Part shown: in pieces, positions 8,295-18,069 of the stretch | How the letters are laid out: every line of letters starts with the position of its first letter | Position numbering within the stretch: the stretch's first letter is position 1 | DNA from: Geothrix sp. | GTDB lineage: Bacteria > Acidobacteriota > Holophagae > Holophagales > Holophagaceae | DNA: 64,000 bases | Direction: 5' to 3' | Assembly: GCF_020622065.1 (NCBI RefSeq) | Contig: NZ_JAHRYQ010000001.1 | Span: forward strand, 558,001 to 622,000 | Program-made: the position numbers and the translations under genes | Notes under the pieces: generated by a model | The model's database searches: none | The model's input: only the letters and a program-made list of their open reading frames with translations | Told to the model about the DNA's origin: nothing

Positions 8295-9406
8295 CCGCCG
8301 ACCTGCCACATGCCTCCGGCGAACTCGGGCGTTTGTCCGCGGCGCATGGGGTGGCAGTCCAGCTTCTCGGTGAGGGCCTGGCGGATGAGGTGGGCGAGTT
8401 CCTCGTGGGAGGCGTGGTTTCGCAAGGGCTCCAGCAGACCCACCGGCCTATTCCCGAAGAGGCAGGCCTTCAACTCCCCGCGGCTGGTGAGACGCACCCG
8501 GTTGCAGCGGTCGCAGAAATCGGCGCTGAGGGTGGAGATGACGCCCACCTTGCCTTCGCTCCCGGTCAGGCGGAAGATCCGCGCGGGGCCTTCCTCCAGG
8601 CCCACGACGGGCTCCTCCTCCAGCGCGGTGCCCAGGCCTTCCTGGACCGTGCGGAGGATCTCGTCGGCGGGCATGAACTGGTCCTTGCCCCAGCCATTGC
8701 CCTGGTAGGGCATGAACTCGATGAAGCGGACCTGGATCCCCTCGGTCTGGGCGAGACGCGCCAGGGGGAGGATCTGATCGTCGTTCCAGCCCCGCAGCAC
8801 CACGGCGTTCAGCTTGGCCTTGAGACCGGCGGCTCGCGCAGCTTCAAGGCCCGCGAGCACCTTGGCGAGGCCATCTTTCCCCGTGAGCCGCTCGAAGGCA
8901 CCGCGCTCGGCCGCATCCAGGCTCACATTCACGCCGCAGAGTCCGGCGTCGCGCAGGCCCCGGGCCCGGCGGGCCAGGTGGATGCCGTTGGTGGTGAGGT
9001 GCACGCGGCCTTCGACCTCGGGGCTGATGCCCGCCACGAGGGTCTCCAGGTCGCGGCGCATCAGGGGCTCGCCGCCGGTCAGCCGGACCTTGCGAATGCC
9101 CAGGCGGGTGAAGACCTTCACCAATTGCACCACTTCATTGCGGCTCATGGCCGGGGGTTCGGCGCGCTCGAGGGCGCCGGTCCGCGGCTTGCAATAGACG
9201 CAGGCCAGGTTGCACTGCTCCGTCACCGACACGCGCAGGTAGGTGATGCCCCGGTCCAGACCATCCTTGAGACCGTCCTTGAGCCGGAGCATGCGGGGGG
9301 GCTGGCTGGTCGGCGGCAAGGGGAAGGAGGGAAGCACGGGCGCTCCGGATCCATCCAGCATGCGCGGAGTGGCCGGAGGCCGTGCGGCGGTTTTGCCCTC
9401 GATCAC
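8291..9406 (-). CDS. moaA: GTP 3',8-cyclase MoaA (radical SAM)
   Basis: This 371-residue enzyme catalyses the first step of molybdenum cofactor synthesis. The radical-SAM cluster motif is CNLACVYC, followed by GGEPLMRRDL, and the second C-terminal cluster motif is CDRCNRVRLTSRGELKAC. The protein ends in GG, as functional MoaA proteins do. The first 45 or so residues, before RGITYLRVSVTEQC, are longer than usual and Pro-rich. The GTG start at 9406 is open to doubt; ATGs at 9361 and 9292 are alternatives and none has a strong ribosome site. It is coupled to mobA downstream. Confidence 0.95.
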   Translation of the reverse strand: MIEGKTAARPPATPRMLDGSGAPVLPSFPLPPTSQPPRMLRLKDGLKDGLDRGITYLRVSVTEQCNLACVYCKPRTGALERAEPPAMSRNEVVQLVKVFTRLGIRKVRLTGGEPLMRRDLETLVAGISPEVEGRVHLTTNGIHLARRARGLRDAGLCGVNVSLDAAERGAFERLTGKDGLAKVLAGLEAARAAGLKAKLNAVVLRGWNDDQILPLARLAQTEGIQVRFIEFMPYQGNGWGKDQFMPADEILRTVQEGLGTALEEEPVVGLEEGPARIFRLTGSEGKVGVISTLSADFCDRCNRVRLTSRGELKACLFGNRPVGLLEPLRNHASHEELAHLIRQALTEKLDCHPMRRGQTPEFAGGMWQVGG

Positions 9407-9416
9407 AGCCCAGGGA

Positions 9417-12400
9417 TCAGGGGGTTTCGGTGCAGAGGGGCAGGACCACCCGGAACCGCGCGCCCTGGCCAGGTTCGCTGTCGATCTTCAGCTCGCCGTG
9501 GTGGGCATCGACGATGCTCTGGCAGATGGAGAGTCCCAGCCCCCAGCCCTTGGCGGCATCCCCGGCCTGGGTCTGTCCGAAGGGCTGGAGCAGTTCCTGG
9601 ATCTTGGCCGGATCTAGGCCGCGGCCCGTGTCCCAGACCTCAAGGACCCAGGCGGCCCCGGCCCGGTCCACCGTGGACCGGAGGCCCACCTGGCCGCCTT
9701 CCGGCGTGAACTTGAGGGCGTTCTCGAAGAGGTTGAGCATCACCTGCTGGAGGGTGGCGGGGTCGGCCAGGATGTCGACCCGCTCGGTCTCGGGGGAGAT
9801 CTCCAGATGGAAGTGGAGGCCCGCGGCTTCCGTCTTGAGCCGCAGCACCTCCTCGAAGCCCTCGGTGACCTCCGCAGGCGGGATCGGTACCAGCTTGAGG
9901 CTCTGGAGCAGTGCCTCGGACCGGCTCTGGTCGAGCAGGTTCCGAGCCAGCGCCTCGATGCGGTTGGCCTCCCGCTCCATCACATCGAGGAGGTTGGTGT
10001 GGCCGGGGACGAGGTCGTGCAGGCGGTCGAGGGTGAGGAGGATCGTGGTGAGCGGCGAGCGGAGATCGTGCGTGACCATGTCCAGCAGCTTCAGCCGCTC
10101 TTCCAGGCTGCGCTTGATCTGCTGGTGGGCCTGTTCCAGGGCGCGGTTCTGGCGGGCGAGCAGGAGGGTGCGGTCCTCGATGGTCTCCTCCAGGTCGCGG
10201 GCCCTCTGGGCGAGGGCGTGAACGCGCAGCCAGAGGATCCAGCCCAGCAGGGCGACGAGGGCGAGGCCCAGCAGGCCCCGCACGAGCCAGCGCTCGTACC
10301 AGGCCGGCGCCACCTCGATGGAGACCGGAGCGCCTTCAGTCCAGGTCACGCCATCGGTGGAGGCCCGGAGGTGGAACCGGTAGAAGCCCGCCTTGAGGTT
10401 CCGGTACTGGAGCGTGAGGCTCTGGCTCACGGGCCGCCAACCGTCATCCACGCCCTGCAGGTAGGCCTGGTAGGAGATCCGGGAGGGCACCAGAGGATCC
10501 CCCGTGTCGAAGCTGAGATCGAGGAAGTCGGGGCGGGGCGGCACCTGGGCGGTGACCGGGGGCACCTGGGATCCGCCCGGCCACCGCACTTCGAGCAGGG
10601 CGGGCGCGGGCAAGGGGGCGTTCCGGAAAGTCCGGACATCCTGCAGGATGCAGACCCCGCCGATCATGCCGATCCAGAAGCGCCCCTTGGAATCCAGCAG
10701 GAACCCGTCGTGGTTCGTTTCTTCGGAAATCAGGCCCTGGCTTCGACTCAGGTGGTGGAGGGAGCGTCCCTCGAGGAAAGTCACGCCCTTGTTGTGGCCG
10801 ATGGCCATGCGTCCCTGGCCCACATCCACGATGAAGTTGATGCCCTCGTCCGGCAGGCCGTCCGCAATGCCGAAGCTGGCCCAGTGGCCGTCCATCCAGA
10901 CATGCAGGCCCTTCATGGTGCCGATCCAGAGGCGCCCGCGGGCATCCAGCGTGATGGCGGTCACCGTGGAGGCGGCGAAGGGCGCGTCGGTGAAGCTGCG
11001 CTGGAGGCGCCCATCCACACGCTCCCAGAGGCCCGACGAGGTGGCCAGCAGCAGGCGGCCCTGGTAGGGGAGGATGTCCGGAATCGACTCCTCGCCGATC
11101 TCCGGAGGCAGGCGGAGGTGGGCGCGCAGGCGGCCCTGGAGATCGAGTTCAAAGAGCCCCTGATCGGTACCGGCGAGGATCGTCCCGGCATGGTGGATCA
11201 AGGTCAGGACGGCCACCCGGGACATCTCCTTCGGGCCGGCCGAAGCCACGCGCCCCGCTTTCCAATGGGCGAGACCGCGGTCCGTGCCCACCCACACGCC
11301 GCCGCGCCCGTCCTGGAGCAACTCCCAGATCGGGTTGGCCGGCATGCCGTTGGCGGTGGTCCAGTGCCCGGTGAGCCCCCGTCCCTCGTCCACCTGGTAG
11401 AGGCCCGTGCTGGAGCCCAAGAGGTAACGCCCACCGCCCAGTTCCTGCACGGCGGTGACGGCGGCCAGGTCTTTGCCCGCCAGCTGGGCAGCGCCGTCCA
11501 CGGTCCAGAGCCCGGGCAGCGCCTGAGCCGCGAGGCCGTCGCCGTCGGAGCCCACCCAGAGCACCCCGCGACGGTCGCGCATGGCGACGAAGATCCGATC
11601 TCTTGGCAGGCCCATGGCGGCGGTCAGCAGCCGGGCATGCTGGCCCTCCTCCTTCACCAGCACGCCGTCGCCGCCCAGGGTGATCTGGTAGCCGTCCCCC
11701 CGCGCATCGAAGCGCAGGCTGACCATGCGGGGAGAAGGCGGCAGGTTCGCCAGCGGCTCCTTCACCCACTGGCCCCGCTCCATGCGCAGGAGCGCGGTGT
11801 CCAGCAGGAGCCAGGCCCGTCCCTTCGGATCCACCTGCAGATCGCGGATGCGGGTCCCGGCGGGCGTGGGCGGCAGGGGATACGGGTGGAGGCCCTGGGC
11901 ATCCCAGCGGGCCACAAGGGTGTCCTGGCCCACGATCCAAAGTCCCTTGGCGTGGTCTCGGGCCAGCCGCCGGATGGGGCCGCCGGGCCAGGGCGCCGGC
12001 AGCTGCACGGTGTGGAAGCGGCCGGCCTCCAGCCGGAACAGCCCCCGGCGGGTGCCCACCAGCACGCGGTCCTGATCATCCAGGCCCAAGGCGACGGCAT
12101 CGGAAGTCTCCAGCCCCTGGGCCGGGCCGTAGTTCAGGACGGTTTCACCGCGGATTTCGGAGACGCCTTCCTGGCTGGCGACCCAGATGCCGCCAGAGGC
12201 ATCTTCCATGAGCCCCCGGATGAACAAGGCCTTGAGCCCCTGGGGCCCGGCGAAGGTCCGGAACCCCGAGGCTCCCAAGCGCGCCACGCCGCCGGTGTTG
12301 GTGCCCACCCACAGGAAGCCCCGGTGGTCCTCCAGCAAGGCGGTGACCTGGCTCTGGGGGAGCCCATCCCTCAGCCCGTAGCGGCGGAAGGCGGGCTGCT

Positions 12401-12473
12401 GTCCCAGGAGGGGCAGGATGGCCGTGGTGAAGCCCAGCCAAAGCCAGAGGAGGATGGTGCGTCGAGGGAGCAT
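9417..12473 (-). CDS. Hybrid-less sensor kinase with periplasmic two-component propeller and Y_Y_Y domain
   Basis: This protein of about 1018 residues has an N-terminal signal/anchor, then some 650 residues of repeated Reg_prop blades. Recurring motifs are GFLWVGTNTGGVARL, GVWVGTDRGLAHW and GRLWIGTMKGLHVW. A Y_Y_Y-like beta domain (residues about 650-720) is followed by one transmembrane helix (RGLLGLALVALLGWILWLRV). A coiled coil leads into the HisKA motif DMVTHDLRSPLTTILL and a HATPase domain (NLFENALKF, GRGLD, GWGLGLSICQ). There is no receiver or AraC-type output, so phosphate must go to a separate regulator. The start ATG is taken at 12473. It is divergent from tatD. Confidence 0.9.
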   Translation of the reverse strand: MLPRRTILLWLWLGFTTAILPLLGQQPAFRRYGLRDGLPQSQVTALLEDHRGFLWVGTNTGGVARLGASGFRTFAGPQGLKALFIRGLMEDASGGIWVASQEGVSEIRGETVLNYGPAQGLETSDAVALGLDDQDRVLVGTRRGLFRLEAGRFHTVQLPAPWPGGPIRRLARDHAKGLWIVGQDTLVARWDAQGLHPYPLPPTPAGTRIRDLQVDPKGRAWLLLDTALLRMERGQWVKEPLANLPPSPRMVSLRFDARGDGYQITLGGDGVLVKEEGQHARLLTAAMGLPRDRIFVAMRDRRGVLWVGSDGDGLAAQALPGLWTVDGAAQLAGKDLAAVTAVQELGGGRYLLGSSTGLYQVDEGRGLTGHWTTANGMPANPIWELLQDGRGGVWVGTDRGLAHWKAGRVASAGPKEMSRVAVLTLIHHAGTILAGTDQGLFELDLQGRLRAHLRLPPEIGEESIPDILPYQGRLLLATSSGLWERVDGRLQRSFTDAPFAASTVTAITLDARGRLWIGTMKGLHVWMDGHWASFGIADGLPDEGINFIVDVGQGRMAIGHNKGVTFLEGRSLHHLSRSQGLISEETNHDGFLLDSKGRFWIGMIGGVCILQDVRTFRNAPLPAPALLEVRWPGGSQVPPVTAQVPPRPDFLDLSFDTGDPLVPSRISYQAYLQGVDDGWRPVSQSLTLQYRNLKAGFYRFHLRASTDGVTWTEGAPVSIEVAPAWYERWLVRGLLGLALVALLGWILWLRVHALAQRARDLEETIEDRTLLLARQNRALEQAHQQIKRSLEERLKLLDMVTHDLRSPLTTILLTLDRLHDLVPGHTNLLDVMEREANRIEALARNLLDQSRSEALLQSLKLVPIPPAEVTEGFEEVLRLKTEAAGLHFHLEISPETERVDILADPATLQQVMLNLFENALKFTPEGGQVGLRSTVDRAGAAWVLEVWDTGRGLDPAKIQELLQPFGQTQAGDAAKGWGLGLSICQSIVDAHHGELKIDSEPGQGARFRVVLPLCTETP

Positions 12474-12549
12474 GGTTCTTATCTGTGGAGACACCATCGG
12501 CACGCAAGGGGCTTGGCGTGATTCCGGTGTGGCATGGGACTATGAAAGC

Positions 12550-13329
12550 ATGCTTGTGGACGCGCACTGCCATCTCACGGGGAGCTACCTGGCCCAGGAC
12601 CAGATCGAGGCCACCTTGGCCCGCGCCCGGGCCGAGGGGGTGACCGGGTTCATCGCCGTGGGCACGGATCTGGAAGATTCCAGCGTGGTGCTGGCCTTGG
12701 CCCATCAGCTGCCGGGTGTCCAGGCCAGCCTGGGCGTGCATCCCCATGAAGCGAAGACCTGGACGCCGGAAACCGGGGCCGCCCTGGCGGCCCTGGCGGC
12801 GGATCCCTCCGTCCGCTTCATCGGGGAGACCGGCCTGGACTGGCACTACGATCTGAGCCCCCGGGATGAGCAGGAAGCCGTGTTTCGCGCCCAGATCCGC
12901 CTGGCCCTGGCTCTGGGCAAACCGCTCATGATCCACACCCGGTCCGCGCCGGAGGCCACCCTGCGGGTCCTGGAGGAGGAGGGCGCCGACCGGGTGAAGG
13001 GCATCATCCATTGCTTCAGCGAAGACCGCGCCTTCGCGGCCAGGGCCCTCGACCTCGGCTTCTACCTGAGCTTCTCGGGCATCGCCACCTTCAAGAAGGC
13101 CGAAGCGGTGCGCGAGGTGGCGGCCTGGGCGCCCGCAGACCGCATCCTGGTGGAGACCGACGCGCCCTTCCTGGCCCCGGTGCCGTACCGCGGGAAGCCC
13201 AACGAACCCGGCTTCGTGCGCTTCACGGCTGAAGCCGTGGCCGGACTGCGGGGCATCTCCCCGGGGAAGCTCGCCGAACTCACCACCCGCAACCTGGAGG
13301 CCCTGTGCGGCTGGGCACCCTCTTCCTGA
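12550..13329 (+). CDS. TatD-family metal-dependent hydrolase/DNase
   Basis: This 259-residue TIM-barrel metal hydrolase begins with MLVDAHCHL, the HxH metal-binding motif. Other family motifs follow: IGETGLDWHYD (metal-bridging Glu), KPLMIHTRSA (His), GIIHCFSE (His) and ILVETDAPFLAP (Asp). TatD proteins act as 3'-5' exonucleases or DNases in repair or quality control; YcfH-like members are also in this family and cannot be excluded. I used ATG at 12550 rather than an upstream in-frame start because it places the HxH motif at the usual residue 6. Its 3' end overlaps the next gene by 25 bases. Confidence 0.93.
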   Translation: MLVDAHCHLTGSYLAQDQIEATLARARAEGVTGFIAVGTDLEDSSVVLALAHQLPGVQASLGVHPHEAKTWTPETGAALAALAADPSVRFIGETGLDWHYDLSPRDEQEAVFRAQIRLALALGKPLMIHTRSAPEATLRVLEEEGADRVKGIIHCFSEDRAFAARALDLGFYLSFSGIATFKKAEAVREVAAWAPADRILVETDAPFLAPVPYRGKPNEPGFVRFTAEAVAGLRGISPGKLAELTTRNLEALCGWAPSS

Positions 13330-14033
13330 GCGCCGCGGCCCTGGCGGCCGCCTCGACTCTGACTGCCGCCCCGCCTCCGCTGCCAGGGTCGCTCCCAGGG
13401 CAGGGCGAGGTGGCCGCTGTGCAGGGCCGCCCCTCCCTGCCCTGGGAACATGCCTCCCCCCTCGGCTGGCAGGCGGAGCCCTGGGTGGCGCCCCAGGGAA
13501 CCCCGTCCCTGCCTGAAGCCTCCAGCGGGCCCATGATCATCCACTTGTCCGGTGACGGCACCCTGCGGATCAGCGATGCGCGGGGTCTGATCCGCCTGCA
13601 GATCGGTCTGCCCGGCCGCCCCCTGCGGGTCTGGCGGGATGGGGGCGTCCCCCTGGCGGTGCCCTCGGGTGCCTGGGGGTTCCCCACGGATTCCGCCCTG
13701 ACCGGGGGGTTCGGCAACCTGCGATGGTGCGCGGATGATTTCCGGCCCTTCCTCCGGGGTCTGCTCTGGGTGCTGGAGGATGGCGAGGGATTTCTCAGCG
13801 TGGTGCATCCCGCCACGGCCCGGGTGATCCATCTGCCGCTGCCTCCGGGGAGAGACCTCCGGATCCGCTTCCTCCCCGACCGGCTGGAGGTGGCGGCGGG
13901 CGATGTGGAGAAGGGCGCCCCCCGTCGGTGGTCCATCCCCTGGATGGGCCTGCTGCCCCGGTTGGCGGCCCTGGGCCCCCACCCGGATCCACCCAAGGCC
14001 GGCACCGCGCTCGCGCCCTTCCCCAAAGACTGA
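13305..14033 (+). CDS. Secreted protein of unknown function
   Basis: I do not recognise this 242-residue protein. It has a GTG start at 13305 inside the tatD 3' end and a signal peptide (LGTLFLSAAALAAASTLTAA). The mature part is rich in Pro, Gly and Trp and appears mostly beta, with a segment MIIHLSGDGTLRISDARGL. There is no cysteine-based motif or catalytic signature. Overlap with tatD suggests translational coupling. The stop codon lies inside a heptanucleotide tandem repeat. It may be a periplasmic or surface protein. Confidence 0.65.
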   Translation: MRLGTLFLSAAALAAASTLTAAPPPLPGSLPGQGEVAAVQGRPSLPWEHASPLGWQAEPWVAPQGTPSLPEASSGPMIIHLSGDGTLRISDARGLIRLQIGLPGRPLRVWRDGGVPLAVPSGAWGFPTDSALTGGFGNLRWCADDFRPFLRGLLWVLEDGEGFLSVVHPATARVIHLPLPPGRDLRIRFLPDRLEVAAGDVEKGAPRRWSIPWMGLLPRLAALGPHPDPPKAGTALAPFPKD

Positions 14034-14054
14034 AGACTGAAGACTGAAGACTTA
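14027..14054. repeat. Heptanucleotide tandem repeat (AGACTGA x3 plus AGACTTA)
   Basis: Four head-to-tail copies of a 7-base unit are present: AGACTGA at 14027, 14034 and 14041, then AGACTTA at 14048. The stop codon of the secreted-protein gene (14031-14033) is within the first copy, so copy-number change would not alter that protein but would change the leader of the next gene. Confidence 0.9.
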
Positions 14055-14133
14055 GGAACTGGCACGACCCTGGCTGTCTCATTCCCCGGAACCGACCTTT
14101 AGGGTCCCGGCATTCCATTCCAGCGGAGGCTCC

Positions 14134-16101
14134 ATGAACGCGACCTTCACCTCTACCCGGCTCGCAGCGGCACTCCTGCTTCCCGCGGCCTTCGTGAGCG
14201 CCGCACCCCAGGCCCCAGCCTCGGTCCCGGCCGACGATGACACCTACCAGGGCGAAGCTCCCGAACGCTATGCCATGGTGAGGGCCCTGGAGGGGGATGT
14301 CCGCATCCGGAAGGGCGACCTGGACGAAACCCTGAGCCGGGGCACCCCCATCGCCGAGGGCGATGTCGTGGAAAGCCGCGGTCGTGGCGTTCTGCAACTG
14401 GGCGATGGCACCCGGATCGCGTTCGGTGGCGCCACGCGCTTCACCGTCGCGACCCTCTTCACCGACCGCAAGGGTGAAAAGCAGGTGTTGCTCCGCTTGG
14501 ACTACGGCCGGCTCCGCGTGCTGCTGGGCGGGCAGTCCGACGCCCGCTTCCGGGTGGATACGCCTTCGGGTACCGCCACCTGCTTCGACAAGGGCGCCTT
14601 CACGGTGGAGGCCGAGCGGGACCGCATCGTCCGCCTGAAGGTCCACACCGGCCGGGTGACCTTCGCCAATGACCGGGGCGAAGCCCGCGTCGCCGCCGGA
14701 GAGCGCCTGACGGTGTACAGCCCCCAGGACGGTCTGGACCGGGTGCGCAGCTTCAACACTTACGATGGCGACGATTTCGACCGGTGGAGCGAGCGCGCGG
14801 TGGTCATCAAGCGTGGCGAGAGCTGGGACCGTGTCCCCTCCGAGATCCGTTACTACGCCGACGACCTCGACGACCACGGCCGCTGGGTCAATTCCGGCGA
14901 GTTCGGCTGGGTCTGGCAGCCCAACGGCGTCGCCGAGGACTGGCGCCCCTACTACCAGGGTCGCTGGGCCCCCTATTCAGGCGGTATGACCTGGGTCTCC
15001 GACGAGCCCTGGGCCTATGTGGCCTACCACCATGGCCGCTGGCACTGGAGCTTGGGCGTGGGCTGGTTCTGGATCCCCGGCGTCTACTACAGTCCCGCCT
15101 GGGTGGCCTGGAACCACACGCCCGGTTACTACGGCTGGGCGCCCCTGGGCTACTACAACACGCCCTGCCACTGGGGCTACGGCGCCTGGGGCGGCGGCTA
15201 CGCCTGGAATGTGGTGTCCATCAACTACATCAACGCACCGCATGTACACACGCGGATCTACTCGGACGCCACGGTCCTCCGGGGCTTCAACGGCGCCACC
15301 GGCGGCACCACCTGGACGGGCGGCGGCCGGGATCTCCGCGCGCCCTGGCAGCGCTCGCCCCTGGTCGTCTCCCAGGCGGAGTTCCGCAATCCCGGCCAGA
15401 TGCAGTCGGCCTTCCAGCGCGATGTGAACCGGGACCGCCTGATGGCCTACGAGCGCCAGGCCCAGGCCACCACGGGACGCACCATCATCCGACGCACCCC
15501 CGCTCCGGTGGGACCCGCCGGGGATGTCCGTCCGGGTTCCCCGGTGGGCGGCGGCGTCCGGGCGCCCTTTGAAGACCGCAGCCGGATCCAGGGATCCGAG
15601 CGCCCCCTGGGCCCGCGCGAACGCGTCCACGAGGAGCGCCCCGCGGAGCGTGGCCGCGAGGTCGCCACACCGCAGGACCGCCGGGTCGACCCGACCCCCC
15701 GGGACCGGGGCGTGGAATCCCGTCCCCGGACCGAGGAGCGGCGAGTGGATCCGGCTCCCCGCGAGCGCGCCGTGGAGCCCCGTCCGCGCGAACGCGCCGT
15801 CGAACCGCGTCCCGCGGAAGAGCGGCGCATCGAGGCGGCCCCCCGGTCGCGGCCGGCAGAATCCCGCCCGATCGAATCCCGTCCCCAGATCAACCGGGAA
15901 GAGCGGCGGCCCGACCCCCAGCCGCGGCAAGTGGAACGGGAATCCCGGCCCGCACCCCGGGCCGAGCCGCCCCGCGAGAGGCCCCGGGAGTCCGCTCCCG
16001 AGCCCCGGCCCGAGCCCCGGCCCGAGCCGCGGTCCGAGCCGGCGCCTTCCCGCCCCTCCGGTGGTGAGGGCCGGGGCGGGGGCCGCGAGATCCGGCGCTG
16101 A
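14134..16101 (+). CDS. FecR-domain, DUF6600-like exported protein with Arg/Pro-rich tail
   Basis: This 655-residue protein has a signal peptide (LAAALLLPAAFVSAA). A FecR-like beta domain follows at residues about 45-190, with VRALEGDVRIRKGD and GRGVLQLGDGTRIAFGGATR. Residues about 230-350 are very rich in Trp, Tyr and Gly (for example YYGWAPLGYYN), as in DUF6600-type proteins. The last 200 residues are low-complexity Arg/Pro/Glu repeats of the form PRERAVEPRPRE. It is probably periplasmic or surface-associated; FecR domains sense or bind in the periplasm, but no sigma factor lies beside it. The gene ends just before a strong hairpin. Function unknown. Confidence 0.8.
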   Translation: MNATFTSTRLAAALLLPAAFVSAAPQAPASVPADDDTYQGEAPERYAMVRALEGDVRIRKGDLDETLSRGTPIAEGDVVESRGRGVLQLGDGTRIAFGGATRFTVATLFTDRKGEKQVLLRLDYGRLRVLLGGQSDARFRVDTPSGTATCFDKGAFTVEAERDRIVRLKVHTGRVTFANDRGEARVAAGERLTVYSPQDGLDRVRSFNTYDGDDFDRWSERAVVIKRGESWDRVPSEIRYYADDLDDHGRWVNSGEFGWVWQPNGVAEDWRPYYQGRWAPYSGGMTWVSDEPWAYVAYHHGRWHWSLGVGWFWIPGVYYSPAWVAWNHTPGYYGWAPLGYYNTPCHWGYGAWGGGYAWNVVSINYINAPHVHTRIYSDATVLRGFNGATGGTTWTGGGRDLRAPWQRSPLVVSQAEFRNPGQMQSAFQRDVNRDRLMAYERQAQATTGRTIIRRTPAPVGPAGDVRPGSPVGGGVRAPFEDRSRIQGSERPLGPRERVHEERPAERGREVATPQDRRVDPTPRDRGVESRPRTEERRVDPAPRERAVEPRPRERAVEPRPAEERRIEAAPRSRPAESRPIESRPQINREERRPDPQPRQVERESRPAPRAEPPRERPRESAPEPRPEPRPEPRSEPAPSRPSGGEGRGGGREIRR

Positions 16102-16114
16102 TCCCACCTCAACC

Positions 16115-16141
16115 AGAAGGGGCCCCAATGGGGCCCCTTCT
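16115..16141. terminator. Bidirectional terminator-type hairpin
   Basis: A perfect 12-base stem (AGAAGGGGCCCC / GGGGCCCCTTCT) with a 3-base AAT loop lies between the convergent FecR-like gene and the acyl-CoA dehydrogenase gene. There is no long T run on either side, so it may need help from Rho or act mainly as a 3'-end stabiliser. Confidence 0.75.
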
Positions 16142-16163
16142 GCATGTGCGGCTGCGGGCGGGA

Positions 16164-17948
16164 TCAGATCACATCGACCGGGTAGCTGCCCTTCTGGATC
16201 AGTTCCGAGGCGATGCGGCCACGCAGGCGGGCGCTGCTGGTGGGGTGGAACTCGGTGAAGGCCCTCACGCCGGCCAAGGCGTGGCGCAGGGCTTCGCCCT
16301 CGACCACATCCGCGCAGAGCATGCGGGCGTCGCCATGGACCTTGTGCCAGCTCTCGTTGACATAGAGCTCGGTGATGTCGCGGGCGATCTGGGCCCAGCG
16401 GTGGCCGGACTCGACCATGCGTTCGGCGCGCACCACGGCGCTTTCCATGGCGTAGATCTCCATGAGCATGTTGCTCATGCGGGCCATGACTTCCTGGTTG
16501 TCGATGAGCTTCTGCCCCAGCACCTGCACGGCGAGGCCCGCGGCCAGCATGCACTGGCGCTTGCTGAGCTCGACGCCATGCTTCAGGCGGGCCAGGGGGC
16601 CCGTGAAGCTCTCGGCCTTGGGCGGGTTCGAGATCTCCTTGGCCACCTGCTGGCCGAACTGCATGAGGGGCAGCTCGTTCTTCATGGCGCGCTTGAGCAG
16701 CGTGCCGGCGATGAGGAGGCGGTTGATCTCGTTGGTGCCCTCGAAGATGCGGTTGATGCGGCAGTCGCGCAGGGCCTTCTCGGGAGGATATTCGGCGCTG
16801 AAGCCGTAGCCGCCGAAGGCCTGCACGGCCTCATCCGCCACCGAGAAGAGGGCCTCACTGGCCCACACCTTGGAGATGCTGCACTCGATGGTGTACTGGT
16901 CGATGGCGGCCATCTTGTCGGCGCCGGCGGTGGGGCTGTCCCAGCTGGTGGCGTGCAGGGCCTCGTCGATGTAGCCGGTGGTCCGGAAGTTCAGGGCCTC
17001 GCAGACGAAGATCTTGGTGGCCATGTCCGCCAGCTTCTGCTGGATGAGCCCGAACGAGTTGATGGGCTTCCCGAACTGCTGGCGTTCCGAGGTGTACTTG
17101 ATGGCGTATTCCAGAATCCGCTTCATGCCGCCCTGGCTGCCCACGCCCAGCTTGAAGCGGCCGATGTTGAGGATGCCGAAGGCGATCTTGTGGCCCTTGC
17201 CCAGCTCACCCAGCAGGCGGTCCTTGGGGATGCGGCAGTTCTCCAGGATGACGGTGCGGGTGGAGCTGCCCTTGATGCCGAGCTTCTTCTCCTCGGCACC
17301 CGTGCTGATGCCGGGGTCGTTCTTTTCGACGATGAAGGCGCTGAAGTGCTGGCCGTCCACCTTGGCGAAGATGATGAAGACATCGGCGAAACCGGCGTTG
17401 GTGATCCACATCTTGGTGCCGTTGAGCACCCAGTTGTCGCCGTCCAGCACGGCGGTGGCCTTGGCGCCCAGGGCATCGGAGCCGCTGCCGGCCTCGGTGA
17501 GGGCGTAGGCGGCCAGCCACTCGCCCGTGGCCAGCTTGGGCAGGTAATGCTTCTTCTGGGCCTCGGTGCCGAAGTAGACGATGGGCAGGGTGCCGATGCC
17601 GGTGTTGGCGCTGTAGCTCACGGCAAAGCTGCCCTGCTTGCTCATCTCCTCGAGCACGAGCATGGCGGACCGTTTGTCCACATCCATGCCGTCGTAGGCT
17701 TCGGGGATCTCCAGGCCCAGCAGTCCCAGTTCGCCGGCCTTCTTCATGAGCTCGATGGTGAGGGGGAGGTCCAGCTTGTCGATCTGCTCATCCCGGGGCA
17801 GCACTTCGCCCTGGATGAAATCCCGGGCGGCCCGGGCGAATTCCTTGGCGTCGTCGCCGAATTCCTCGGGGGTGAACTGGGGCAGGGCCCCGATGGGGGT
17901 CATGAGGAAACTGCCCCCCTTGACCTGCTCTGCAGCGGTGGTGCTCAT
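16164..17948 (-). CDS. Acyl-CoA dehydrogenase, long form (paralogue 1)
   Basis: This 594-residue FAD enzyme of fatty-acid beta-oxidation forms a trans-2 double bond in acyl-CoA and passes electrons to ETF. The core domains carry AYALTEAGSGSDALGAKA (FAD/substrate loop), GTKMWITNAGFADVFIIF, GIKGSSTRTVILENC and the C-terminal CRINRIFEGTNEINRLLI, whose Glu is in the position of the catalytic base. About 200 extra C-terminal residues make it VLCAD-like in length. It shares a near-identical plan with the copy at 20797-22542. It faces the ubiE-like gene across a 121-base gap. Substrate chain length is not evident. Confidence 0.93.
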   Translation of the reverse strand: MSTTAAEQVKGGSFLMTPIGALPQFTPEEFGDDAKEFARAARDFIQGEVLPRDEQIDKLDLPLTIELMKKAGELGLLGLEIPEAYDGMDVDKRSAMLVLEEMSKQGSFAVSYSANTGIGTLPIVYFGTEAQKKHYLPKLATGEWLAAYALTEAGSGSDALGAKATAVLDGDNWVLNGTKMWITNAGFADVFIIFAKVDGQHFSAFIVEKNDPGISTGAEEKKLGIKGSSTRTVILENCRIPKDRLLGELGKGHKIAFGILNIGRFKLGVGSQGGMKRILEYAIKYTSERQQFGKPINSFGLIQQKLADMATKIFVCEALNFRTTGYIDEALHATSWDSPTAGADKMAAIDQYTIECSISKVWASEALFSVADEAVQAFGGYGFSAEYPPEKALRDCRINRIFEGTNEINRLLIAGTLLKRAMKNELPLMQFGQQVAKEISNPPKAESFTGPLARLKHGVELSKRQCMLAAGLAVQVLGQKLIDNQEVMARMSNMLMEIYAMESAVVRAERMVESGHRWAQIARDITELYVNESWHKVHGDARMLCADVVEGEALRHALAGVRAFTEFHPTSSARLRGRIASELIQKGSYPVDVI

Positions 17949-18069
17949 CTCTGTCCTCCAGATTGGGTAGGGATCACGATGGGCGGGAGGGGGCGGCTTG
18001 GCTAGCCTCTACCTTCGGTCAACGCGGTCAGGCGCGGGTCTGCTTCAATGGAAGTTCCCAGGAGGTTGG

